DNA of 64,000 nucleotides, taken from Archilochus colubris. Its lineage: Eukaryota > Chordata > Aves > Apodiformes > Trochilidae. Position 1 is the first letter of the stretch, and the number at the start of each line of letters is the position of its first letter. The notes under the pieces are model-generated. The model did no database searches, was not told the DNA's origin, and saw only the letters and a list, made by a program, of their open reading frames with translations. Below are positions 1 through 10,020 of the stretch, piece by piece. Both the position numbers and the translations under genes were made by a program. The stretch is from NCBI GenBank assembly GCA_023079485.1, contig CM041108.1, positions 3,720,001-3,784,000 of the forward strand. Reading direction: 5' to 3'.

Positions 1-1462
1 GGTCTCTGGATGGCCAAGCCCAGCCATGCTTCATGATGTTTGGGGTTGGATGGAACTAGTGGAAAAATGGGAAATCAGATGGGGGAAATCTCCTGCCCTG
101 CACACCAGCCTTTGCAGGAGGTTTTGGGTTTTTTTTTTGCAGGGTTTTTTTTACTGCAGGTTGGGGAAAGCTGTTTTTCTGTATTTACTTTCTGTGATGG
201 TAGCAGGACTCTGTGTTGAACTGTATATTCTGTCAGGCCAAGACATGACTTTCTGGCACTCATTAACATGTTAAAGATGTGGTTTTTCTGCCACTCTTTG
301 ATGTATACTCATCTTTGCTCCTGGCTTTCCGGCTTATCTGAGTTATCAGTTTCACTTTTAACTTAAATGCTGACTTAGGTTCAGATCCTCCTGCTTAAGT
401 GTTGAGTCATTTTTACTTGCATAAAAATTTGCATTTTCTTCCACAGAGGCACTTAGGAATAGGTTAAATGAACCATTTAGATGATTGAGAGGGAGATGCC
501 AGGGAAAGTGGTAAGGTGGCTATGCTGCTCTTTTGTTGCTCTTTGATTCAGGTCACTTCTATTCAGTTGCTTGCTTAGATGTGGATTGCAGAGTGGTGCC
601 TCCCTCTGCATTTCCCTTTCCTGGATTTCTTGGGTTGAACTGGTTAGTATTCATTCATGTATTTTGGATTGTGGTTTTCCCCTGCAATGCTGTGCCATCC
701 AGCAATAAAATTCACATTACAGTTCCAGGAATTGCCAGGGTGGACTCAGCTGTTGAACACATCCAGAAAGCTGCAAAGAAGAAGTGTTAAAAAGTAGAAA
801 ATGAAACTTTTTAAGTCTTGTGGACTTTGCAAGCTTCCTCAACTGGAGTAAGTGGGTTTAGAAGGAAAAACTAGCTTTAAAAAAATCCCAAAGTTTGAAA
901 CATAATGAATTTCAGAGTTTTTAGAACGTTTCCAGGGGGCATGTAATCTTTCCACAGCTTTGTGAGATTTATTAAGGGAAAATCAATGCTCATTTTTTTT
1001 TTCAATATACAGGGATGAAATCATTGTGCTGAATTACAGGTGGTCAGACAAGTTACTAAGTGAGGAGCTGAGCTTGCTTCCCTGATGGATAGAATCCCAG
1101 TTTAATCCAAAGTAAGGAGGGGATGTTTGTTCTTAGTGTTACCTTTGAGGATAATAGTTGGGATATCTCCTGCCAATTCAGAAAAAGAGATTGAAATAAA
1201 TGAGCCATTTTGCCTAATGATAAATCAATATCATCTGCATGCCAGGTCTGCCATGGAGAGAGACAGGGACCTGTTGAAATAAGAGCTAATATGAGCTTGA
1301 TAATTTCTTCAGTTGTGGTTAACTTTGATTAAATGATTTGTTAATAACTGGGTTAAACCATCTAATAATTCCTCTCATGTAAATGTAGGTTCTCTCTGGC
1401 CCATATTACTGGAATATCAGGGGGTGCCCTATTTTGCATCCCAAAGGCAGAGAGAGGTGGTC
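1..1462. other. unique noncoding DNA
   Basis: No recognisable gene, RNA or repeat is visible here. Open frames are short and do not resemble a known family. The stretch is AT-leaning with few CpG, as expected of vertebrate intron or intergenic sequence. Confidence 0.6.
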
Positions 1463-1558
1463 TTACAAATGGGAAACTGAGGCAGAGAGGGGGCTAAGTG
1501 ACCTGACCCAAAGTGAAACAGAGCATGATGGCATTTGGGGGACTTGAACAAGGACCCT
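1463..1558 (-). repeat. MIR-type SINE remnant (core region)
   Basis: The sequence reads TTACAAATGGGAAACTGAGG, then CAGAGAG, CTAAGTGACCT and GACCCAAAGTGAAACAGAG, in the order of the reverse complement of the MIR core (oligo such as CTCAGTTTCC on the sense strand). It continues to GACTTGAACAAGGACCC, matching the MIR segment that derives from a tRNA-like B box. Divergence is high with small gaps, as expected of an ancient element. Known: MIR-like CORE-SINEs are old and are found across amniotes. The call rests on recall of the consensus, not an alignment. Confidence 0.65.
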
Positions 1559-2871
1559 GCCAGATTTTAGGCTCAGGCTTTCCTCGTGGCACAGCCTTTT
1601 CTACTTGCAACATCTGTATTGTTGGCTGGTTATTAGGGGAATGATCTGGAGAGGCTTGTGTTTCTTTTTCCACCTATTTTGAGTGTACTCATACAACTGC
1701 CCAGGCAGTGCTTAGAAGCTGAAATACACTTGAAGGGTGAGGGGGTGGTTTACAAAAGGGGAGGTTTGTTATTAAACAGCTTCTTTGCGTGGGCAAGATG
1801 TCTGTGTTTCTAAAAACCCAGGGTCTCCTTGCTCTCGTTTTAGGTCTCTCTCTCTCAATAAATAAATAATAAAAAAAAAGATGGATAACAAACATCCACC
1901 TGCCTCCTGAATGGATCAAGCTTGGAAAGACATTTTCCTGCAGCTGTGGGAACCTGAGGCTGCCAGGGCTGCCGTGTCACACGGTGGCTTTCAATCAGCT
2001 TTCAGGCTGCAGCATTTTAACTGCATTTGCACTGATTTGCCTCATCCAGAAGACACTGAGTTCTTTAGCATTATTGATTCCTCTTGACTTATTGGGTGCA
2101 TTAGTTGCCGTTGACCCTGGCATCTTGCTGGAACAGACTGGGCTGTCATGTGATGCTGTCTGGCTTTGTCCTTGCTCTGAGTCAATTCCTGGTTTACTCA
2201 CCAGATGTCTTTTGTTCCTGACAAAGATTGCTCATCCAATTGTTCAGGGTGTGCCCCGTCCAGCCCGGGGGTCCCAGGTCCCAGCCCTTCCTGGGCCAGA
2301 CTTACCCCCCCTCCCTTTACCCCCAGTCTGCTCTGAACACCAGAAGGAGCCTGGTTTGCTTTAGTATTTTTTTTTCTCCCTGGGGGTCTGGCTGGGTTCT
2401 TTCTGAAGCTGGCTTCTTTCTTCTGTGAGCCAGGAAAATAGATTCTATTTTTTTTTTAGTGTTTTTTGGGAAGAACCTGAGCCCCACCTTGGCTAAATCA
2501 GCATACAGCCCTCCTGGGGTTTGGTTTGCATCAGTAAAGGATCAGACCCACAATGTCTGAAGAGATTTTTTTTTGTTGTTCATTTAGTGTGTGGTTGATG
2601 CATTGCAGCCACCTGCTAGGAGGGATGGGGAAAAAAATTACAGATTTTTCTTTACTGGCAGGGATTTCTGTGGCAGCCCAGAGGATTTGGGTGCCTGAGC
2701 CACTTCTCTCTTCTGCCAGCATCTGCTGAGTTATGCATTTTCCCTCTTCCAATCCCAAAAGATAAATCACTGCAACCCAAAGTGAGAGTCCTCTCTGTCA
2801 ATAGCACTGCAATTCTCCAGGTGCATTTAGGGCACTGGAGTATCTTTTGAGGAGGCTTCTGGGGAGTTTGG
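1559..2871. other. unique noncoding DNA
   Basis: Nothing recognisable apart from short T runs (for example near 2448-2470). The 126-codon open frame at 1984-2364 has no family resemblance and I treat it as chance. Confidence 0.5.
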
Positions 2872-3111
2872 AAAAGCTGGGATCTGTTTATTATGCACTG
2901 TCCCAGCATGTCTGAGAGAGGAAGATGAGCATGGGGTCAGGTGAGGGACACAGGGAGTGAGAACTTGGCTCAGCCAACACCACTGCCTAGAGAAGGACTC
3001 AGGATGCTGGAGCCTGGAGAAGGACAAGCTGCTAAATTCTGTTGTCTACCCATGCCTTTAGAGCTGCTTTTTTTACCTTGAAATTTCAGATTTCTCTTTG
3101 GCTCTAATGCT
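2872..3111. repeat. local direct duplication 1, upstream copy
   Basis: About 240 bp that recurs in the same orientation at 5636-5876. Both copies begin with AAAAGCTGG, share TTATTATGCACTGTCCCAGC and a long perfect block around AACTTGGCTCAGCCAACACC, and end at TTTGGCTCTAATGCT. By eye identity is above 90 percent with a few small gaps, mainly around 3055-3080. Flanks on both sides are unrelated to those of the second copy. No coding frame is shared in a convincing way. Confidence 0.92.
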
Positions 3112-5445
3112 GTATCTTAAGAATTTTACTGCTTGTGAGGTAAGTGAAATCTGGGACAATCCGGGGACTGGGTCCTTCCCCACTTCAGGTGGTACTTGGT
3201 AAAGTTTCACTTCAATTCCTTCTGTGCTCTAGACTGCTGTATTTCTCCCAAAAATGAAGGAAAAGCTTTGATTTCTGCTCTAGCTCACTGCAGCCAGGCT
3301 CTGTTTGTCAGCATACATTGCAATTTTTTGCTTGGAACCTAAATCAGGTCCATAAAAGCTGCTCAAAGGCCCATTGGTTTTGGTTATTATTGGGTTTTGT
3401 TCCATTATTAACTTCTCTCAGGAACGAAAATATTTATTTTTTTTTAATATTTTTCAGTTTATTTTCATTTATTTTAACTCAAACCCACGCTTTTCCTACT
3501 AACCCCCCAATAAATCATTGTGTTAGCACCTTACCTCACTGACTGCAGCTTTGTTCCCATGTCACTCCCCATTCTTGAAAAGGAGGTGGGTTGGTTTTTT
3601 TGGTTTGGTTTTCTTTTGTTTTTTTTTCCTACTAATTTTCTGTCACTGGGGGGAAAGGGAAAAATTAAATTAATTAAAAAATCTGCTGAAGGGAACCGGA
3701 TTGTGGTGCTAAACTCCCCTTCTGTCAGTACTGTCTGTGATCCCCCTCTTCTGGCAGGCAGGCAGCGTTGCAGACTGGCAGAGACAATAGGACTTGGGCA
3801 AATCCCATTGCAGGGGGGATCGTTTTCCTCATCCCGGTGAAAGAGCTTTTTGGAATGATCTAGGAGGATGGAATTTTTTGCCGTGGGCCAGATTCACCCC
3901 GGCCTAACTCGTTTGCTGGTGTTGGTTTGCTAAGAGAGCTGAGCTGGGGTCAGTGTGGAGCTGGATTTGCTCTGTCTCTGGTTTTAGTGTTTCTTGCAGG
4001 GCTGACAATGGGAGACTCTGGTCCTCCCCTGTCTGGCACCTCCTGTTCTCCTTTGTTCCTATGAGAAGCCGAGGTAAAAATGCTGCCACTGTGATTTGGT
4101 GCTGCTTGGAGTTTGATTTGTCTGGATAAAAAACCCTGAAGGGTGGAGGGCAGGTTAGAGTCAGGCGTGGAGCATCCTCAGGAGGGGTTGGGTGAGGCAC
4201 AGGCAGACAACAGGCAAAAAAAGTTGACATCAAGTGCCTGCTCTGTCTGCCAGGGACAGTCTTGGGAGTAAAGAGCAAATCCAGCACAGGATGGGAGTAT
4301 TGGAAAGTGAAAAGGGAGATGAGGTTTGAAACTCCTGGGCTCGAAGTATTGCAGTGGGTGTCAGTACTGAGATTTTTTTTTTTTATTTATTTTTGGCTCA
4401 GGGCAGAGGTAAGAACAAGCAGCCAACTTTATATAGGTATCCAAACTTCATCTTCCAGCAACTGAGTGTAATCATAAAGGTCATTGAGCTACAAACATGG
4501 TCCTGACTCATTGTCTGACATCTGCCATCTTGCTCCGTCATACTCCTCTTCCTTTTTGCAGCAGAAATCACCCTGGAGTTCATAACCTCTACCCAGTCGT
4601 TTTAAAGGAGGAAGGGAAATATTTCTGGGGAAGGCATTGAATTACAGACTGGGTTTAAACTGAAAGAGAGAACTCAAAGTGAAGGGTGAGCACATGAAGC
4701 TCCCCCACCCCCAGCTTAAGGAAGCAGCATTTCCTTACTGTTATCCATCCTTTTCTGGGAGGGTGATGAGGTGAACAGTCTTTTCTTTCTTCCCTCCTGG
4801 GCTGAATTTTACTGTAATTCCTTGTTACACGTGGAGCAAAAAAGTGAACATGGATGTTAAACCCACTGTTGTGTGTGAAATGAACCAGGGAATCTTCCCA
4901 GAGCCCAGATTTTCCTGGAATACAAAAACAGCCTCTATTTCCTAGGGCCTTAGAAATCCTGACCCTGAAATGAAGCCCTATCATAGAAGGTTTCTTCTGG
5001 TTTTCTCCATGTGCTTCTGTCACACATGGAAGTGTCAGACAGAGCTCAGTTTCACAGTTGTGTCAACCCAGGGAGACATCTTTTCCTTGCTGGAGTGGGA
5101 GATGATTTCTGAGAGATGTAAATGCCAAAGCACCCAGAACATTGCAAGGTAACTTCACACCCACATGCCCAAGAAAAGGATCCTTTTGGATCTTTGGGTG
5201 GGAGGAGTTGGCTATGGGCTGCAGATTGGTAAATGATCAGGACACAGAGTGTCTTGGGTTTGTTGCTGTGTGTTTTAGCTGGGTTTCTCCTCCTCCCTTT
5301 TCCTCTTGCTGTGTCTGGCAATCTAAGTATCAAAATCTATGGGGTGTAATGGGGCATCAGTACCACCCAGTGACTGGGAAGTGCCATGATGCCAGAAGCA
5401 TTGGTGTGACCCTTGATGTTGGACCTGCTGGTCTTCAGTCCCAGA
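3112..5445. other. unique noncoding DNA
   Basis: No gene or known repeat recognised. Contains T-rich patches near 3430-3480, 3595-3632 and 4372-4395. Open frames of up to about 127 codons (3904-4287 on the minus strand) show no family signature. Confidence 0.5.
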
Positions 5446-5640
5446 ATCACAGAATGGTTTGGGTTGGAAGAGACCTCCAAGCTCATCCAGTCCAACCTTT
5501 TGCCAGCACCATAAGCTAACTACTAACCCAAGTCCTTAAGGACCAGGTCTAAATGCCTTTTAAATACCTCCAGGGATGGTGACTCCAGCACTGTCCTGGG
5601 AAACCCATTCCAATGCCTGACAACCCTCTCAGTGAAAAAG
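5446..5640 (-). mobile_element. CR1 LINE 3' fragment, older subfamily
   Basis: Starts with AGAATCACAGAATGGTTTGG and GGTTGGAAGAGACCTCCAAG, the reverse complement of the CR1 3' tail, and runs through CCATTCCAATGCCTGACAAC and CCCTCTCAGTGAAAAAG, the upstream part of the CR1 3' region. It is truncated at its 5' end exactly where the downstream copy of local duplication 1 begins, with AAAAG shared by both. It differs clearly from the young copies elsewhere in the window. Non-functional. Confidence 0.93.
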
Positions 5641-5876
5641 CTGGAATCTTTTTATTATGCACTGTCCCAGCATGTCTGAGAGAGGAAGGTGAGCATGGGA
5701 TCAGGTGAGGGACAGCAGGGAGTGAGAACTTGGCTCAGCCAACACCACTGCCTAGAGAAGGACTCAGGATGCTGGAGCCTGGAGAAGGACAAGCTGCTAA
5801 ATTCTGTTGTCTACCCATGGCTTTAGAGTTGAGGGCTTTTCCTTGAAATTTCAGATTTCTCTTTGGCTCTAATGCT
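5636..5876. repeat. local direct duplication 1, downstream copy
   Basis: Second copy of 2872-3111, in direct orientation about 2.76 kb downstream. Its left edge abuts the truncated 5' end of a minus-strand CR1 fragment, and its right edge runs into an AT dinucleotide tract. The upstream copy has neither neighbour. A few substitutions and small gaps separate the copies. Confidence 0.92.
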
Positions 5877-5898
5877 TTATTATATAATGGTGTGGATG

Positions 5899-5928
5899 TG
5901 TATATATATATATATTTATATATATAAT
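5899..5928. repeat. (TA)n tract
   Basis: Near-uninterrupted TATATA with one TT interruption, directly after the downstream copy of local duplication 1. Confidence 0.9.
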
Positions 5929-7289
5929 GGTATATGGTATGGCCTCTTACCTTGGGGGGAAGCACTAGAGCAAGGGAGGAGTCAGAAGCTGCAGGGGGAC
6001 TGCAGGAGATGTCTGACTGAAACCCCAGCTCTGCCAGAGTGGATCCAGCTCCCTTTTCTGCTGGGAAGTTTCCGAGGAGTAATAAATTCACTCCAGAGCT
6101 GCACTGAATGCAAAATTGATCAGACTGCAGGAGCCACGGGGAATCAATCCGGGGGGTGTGTGCAGCAGCTCAGTTGGTGTGTGAGCTGCATCTACATTTG
6201 CTCCCTTTTTCTCCTTCCTCCTGCACTGGTCTGCAGATGCCCTGGAAAATTGATTTTTTTTTTTTTTTCTTATGAAATAAAAAGGTGAAGCGTGGCATTA
6301 GGCAATTCTAAGCCATCTGTCTTGTCAGGGCTCTTGTCGGAGGGAAGGCACGCAGGGTGGTGATTTAGAATTATTCATTAATAAAAAGCCACAGGAACTG
6401 CAGCCCAAGATGTAGCCTTCTGTGGGAGGGAGAAATTTTCTTTTGTTTTCCCTACAACACCCATCAGTGAGCACAGGTTCCCTTCCCCTCAGAGCAAAGC
6501 CAGCACACACACTGGGTTCTGCTGGGAGGGTGTTTTTTTGCCACCAAAGAGCCTGATTCTCCCAAGGTGCTGAATTGCTCCTGAAAAAAATAAGCACCTG
6601 CAATGTCCCCCACATATGGGGCAAATCCCAGCTTCAGATGCAGTCAGAGGTGTCTTTTAAACTTACCCAACACCAAACTCTACTGAAACAAAGCAACAGA
6701 TGCTGAGTCATTACCCAAAGAAGCTGGAAATGTGTTGGCTTTCCTTACAGAAACACAGGCAGAGCTAAGGTGGTTTTGGTACCCTCTACACTGGTATTTC
6801 TTTGGCCATAGATTGTGTTTTGTTCATTTTTTTTTTCCCCCCTTCCTTTTTCATTTTAAGCTGACTCAGTTATTGTGTTTTGCTTTTCTCCTCCTGTTTT
6901 GCTGCAATCTGCAGCCAGGTTCCCAGCTGCTGCCATGGTAAAGGGCATTTCAGAATCACAGCACATGTATGCACTGCTCTAAAGTTCAAAGAAAAAGAGA
7001 TTACATTATACTCTGTTTCACTGCTGCTCACTCCACCTTGAAGAAATCACAGACTCTTGGGCAGAGGTTTGACTTCCAGCCTGCAAACTGTCCCTTGCCT
7101 TTCTGAGCCTGCATCTTCCTTTTATAATTTCAATATTGTATCATGCTGGAGAGCCTCTGTTTGGAGATCATGGCAGAGATTACAAAGCCCCAGAACCCTC
7201 TTCTATCCCTGAAGAATCAATCAACCTAAACTAATACTTTAATGACTCCTTTTCCTATGAAGGAAACAAATTCAGGCACACACATGAAC
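5929..7289. other. unique noncoding DNA
   Basis: No gene or recognisable repeat. A T run lies at about 6254-6269 and a T/C run near 6828-6850. Confidence 0.5.
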
Positions 7290-7351
7290 AAAAAAAAAAA
7301 AAAAACAAAACACCAAAAAAACCCCAAAAACAACATTTTTTTTTTTTTTTT
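7290..7351. repeat. A16 ... T16 inverted homopolymer pair
   Basis: A run of 16 A (7290-7305) is followed, after a 30-base A/C-rich spacer, by 16 T (7336-7351). The two runs could pair as a stem. Two further T runs of 17 and 15 follow at 7471-7487 and 7499-7513. Confidence 0.9.
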
Positions 7352-7830
7352 CTAAAAGAAGCTAGGGGCTGAGGAGGACCTCGTCTGGTCAATGAAAGAA
7401 AGAGACGGATGTCTGGTGCCATGGCAATGGAAAATGGAACAGGGATTACTTTGCACTGGAAAATAGGTTCTTTTTTTTTTTTTTTTTATTCCAGTGTGTT
7501 TTTTTTTTTTTTTCTCAGGCAGCTCAGAGTTGTCACTGAGTCTGAGAGGCCCATTTAGAGGAAAACGAGCCTCTGAGTAGAATTGAATGCTTGCTTTCAG
7601 TGGCTGCTGCTTGAACAGGCTGCTTTGCTTTTCGGGCAAGGCAGGATGCAAACACCCATATTTGTTTAGAGCACTTTCAGAATCCCAGTGTGTGTGCATA
7701 GTGATATCAAATAAGAGTAAATGGGTACAGACTTGGGCTGGGAGGAGCAGACATGGGTGAGGAAACTGGGCAAACATTTGGTTGTCAAAAATACCCATCC
7801 TGGCCAGATGTGTTGTGGATGATTTGGGGA

Positions 7831-7968
7831 TCTTGTATCTGATTCTATGATTCTATACTGGATGTGGCACTCAGTGCCATGGTCTAGCAACTGCTCTGGT
7901 GGGTCAAGGGTTGGACTAGATGATCTCTGAGGTCCCTTCCAACCCAGCCAGTTCTATGATTCTATGAT
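7831..7968 (+). mobile_element. CR1 LINE 3' tail (about 110 bp) with flanking direct repeat
   Basis: From about 7857 the sequence matches a CR1 3' end: ACTGGATGTGGCACTCAGTG, GGTTGGACTAGATGATCTCT, GAGGTCCCTTCCAACCCAGC and a tail of TTCTATGATTCTATG. An extra GATTCTATGATTCTAT precedes it at 7841-7856. The 12-mer ATGATTTGGGGA occurs at 7819-7830 and again at 7964-7975, where it overlaps the tail. This may be a target-site duplication formed through microhomology with the tail. Same subfamily as the copy at 8735-8886. Confidence 0.92.
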
Positions 7969-7975
7969 TTGGGGA

Positions 7976-8734
7976 GCATTTAATTTAATTTATTTTTTCC
8001 CACTAGGCTACATTTTGACTTCATTTTGATTTCATTCCTTCTGCCCAATGCAGGTCAAGATGTTTTCTGACAAAAGGGGTTTTTTTGTGTGTGGAAAATG
8101 CTGTTTTATGGAGATGTTTCAGCTTGGTTCTGTGCTGCTTCCTGCCTACCCCTGGCTCTCAGTGTTTCTTTGGAAGTGATGAAGTTTCAGGCTGAAGAAA
8201 ATATTTTGGTCAAGCCAAGGTTGTTTTGAAAATTCATCTCATTACTGTAAACATTTTTAGGGAGAAATTGGCCAATGGAAACATACCAAGGTGACATTAT
8301 TTTCAAGATATTTTTTTTTTTTAGCTGTGTTTTGCATTTCGGAGCTGCTTAGAAAGTTGGACTTCTTTTTTTTCCACTGTTACCTCCTGGGGTGAAGGAA
8401 CTTGCTGCAAATGTGTAGCAGCCAAGATATGCTGGTGTTTCCTCTGACCCCTTTAGTGAATCCACCCCCAGCCTCCAGAGCTTTGGGCAGGATGAAGTTA
8501 AAGCCCTTTATGTGACTTTTCAGAGGGATTCCCAGGTGAAACCAGCTCCAAGATCTCTAACACCTGGGGTCTCCTCTTCCCTCTCTGCTGAATTTCCCTC
8601 CAGCATCCCAGAGGATGAGAGAGTTTCTTCCCATCCCACGTGGCAGATCTCACCCAGAAGTTTAATTCCACTTTAGTGAGTGGCTCTGATTCTTCAGTGC
8701 TTTGGGTCTTCCCCAGCCATGGATTTGGAGGGAA
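7976..8734. other. unique noncoding DNA
   Basis: No gene or known repeat seen. T runs near 8310-8322 and 8366-8374. Confidence 0.5.
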
Positions 8735-8886
8735 CTGGGTAGATTCTCCGTCCCTGGAGCTATTTAAAAAGAGACTGGATGTGGCACTCAGTGCCATGGT
8801 CTAGCAACCGCAACGGTGGTTCAAGGGTTGGACTCGATGATCTCTGAGGTCCCTTCCAACCCAGCCAATCCTATGATTCTATGATT
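8735..8886 (+). mobile_element. CR1 LINE 3' fragment
   Basis: Begins near TCCGTCCCTGGAGCTATTTA, continues with GAGACTGGATGTGGCACTCA and GGTTGGACTCGATGATCTCT, and ends in TCCTATGATTCTATGATTCC. Shares GCACTCAGTGCCATGGTCTA with the copy at 7857-7968, which separates these two from the younger group that reads GCACTGAGTGCCATGGGCTG. Confidence 0.93.
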
Positions 8887-9994
8887 CCTCCTATTTTAAG
8901 GACTAGGCATTGTATTAAATGACTGCTGGGTCATTGAGACACACATTCCACTGGCATGAATGATGGCACAAGTTGCAAAATGTTTACTCCCTGCTGACAT
9001 CCTGAGATGATGTTGGTTTTTACCATAGTCAAATTGCTGGAACGTGTGAGCCAAAATATGGTTTTAAACTATGTTAATCTTACTCTATACATGCTGTGCT
9101 TTTTGCATAGCAAGGCCACATTAAAGCCTTTTAAATCATGCTGTAATATTCTGTGCTCTCCCTCCTTTGTGAGCTGAGTAGATGTTCTGAGCTATGTTGT
9201 TGTCAATGGTGTGTGTATCTCCCCTCTCCTGTCTGGAATGAAAAATAGCTCCTCTCTTTGATCTTCCTTCATTTGCTAAAAAGTAACCAAAATAATCCCT
9301 TTTTTATGTTGGGGGTAGGTGGTGAAATGTGCCAGGATTTAAAAAAACAGGTGACCCTCCTTTTCAGTGATTACTAACTGTGAAACAGAAAATCTCTGTC
9401 CAGGTAAAAAATTTGAGTTGTCATAGCAACAGCAGGATGGCTATTTATTTTTGGATTTCCATTTTCACTGATTTATTTAACACATTGACAATCCATTTAT
9501 AATGAAGAGGAATTCAAGAGGGTTTTTGTTTCTTGCTAGGTTTATACTAAACCCAGGTTGGGTTACTTTTCTTCGTAGAAAATGAGCAAAGATAAAAGAG
9601 GTAAATAAAAAAGAAACCTCGTGGCTTTCAGGGCTTTTCTTGTAGACAAATGTAGGTGCTGAGTGATGCACAGGAGAGGGAAAACATGACTTTGTTGTTT
9701 ATTTTATGTCTTTTAGAATAACCTTGGGGTTAGAAAACAGGACAAAGATTTAAGACCAGTGCAGCTGGGAGGCACAAGATGCAGAGATGCTCCCCTCCAC
9801 CTGTACATGTGGCATGTTGAGGTCACCAGAGCCACTGCAGGTGACATCTCCTTGCAGAAGCCAGGGAATTGCCCCAAGGACATCACCAGAATCTTTATTC
9901 CTCATTTTGGTTGCAACCTCTGCTTGGGGCAGGTCAAGCTCTGCAGTGTTCATGTGATGGGTTTGGAAGGAGGCACAGAACAGGAGCTCCACTT

Positions 9995-10020
9995 CATTAC
10001 TTTAACAAAGTAAAGTAATG
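9995..10020. repeat. perfect 10-bp inverted repeat
   Basis: CATTACTTTA and TAAAGTAATG are perfect reverse complements separated by the 6-base loop ACAAAG. Pairing can extend by ACTT and AAGT if two bases (TG) on the right arm bulge out. There is no T tract or gene context that would give it a defined role. Confidence 0.9.

Noticed and set aside
447..510. Exon-like segment between CTTCCACAG and a GTAAGG donor
   Set aside because: All three frames have stops, and the donor context AAAGTG|GTAAGG is weak at the exon side.
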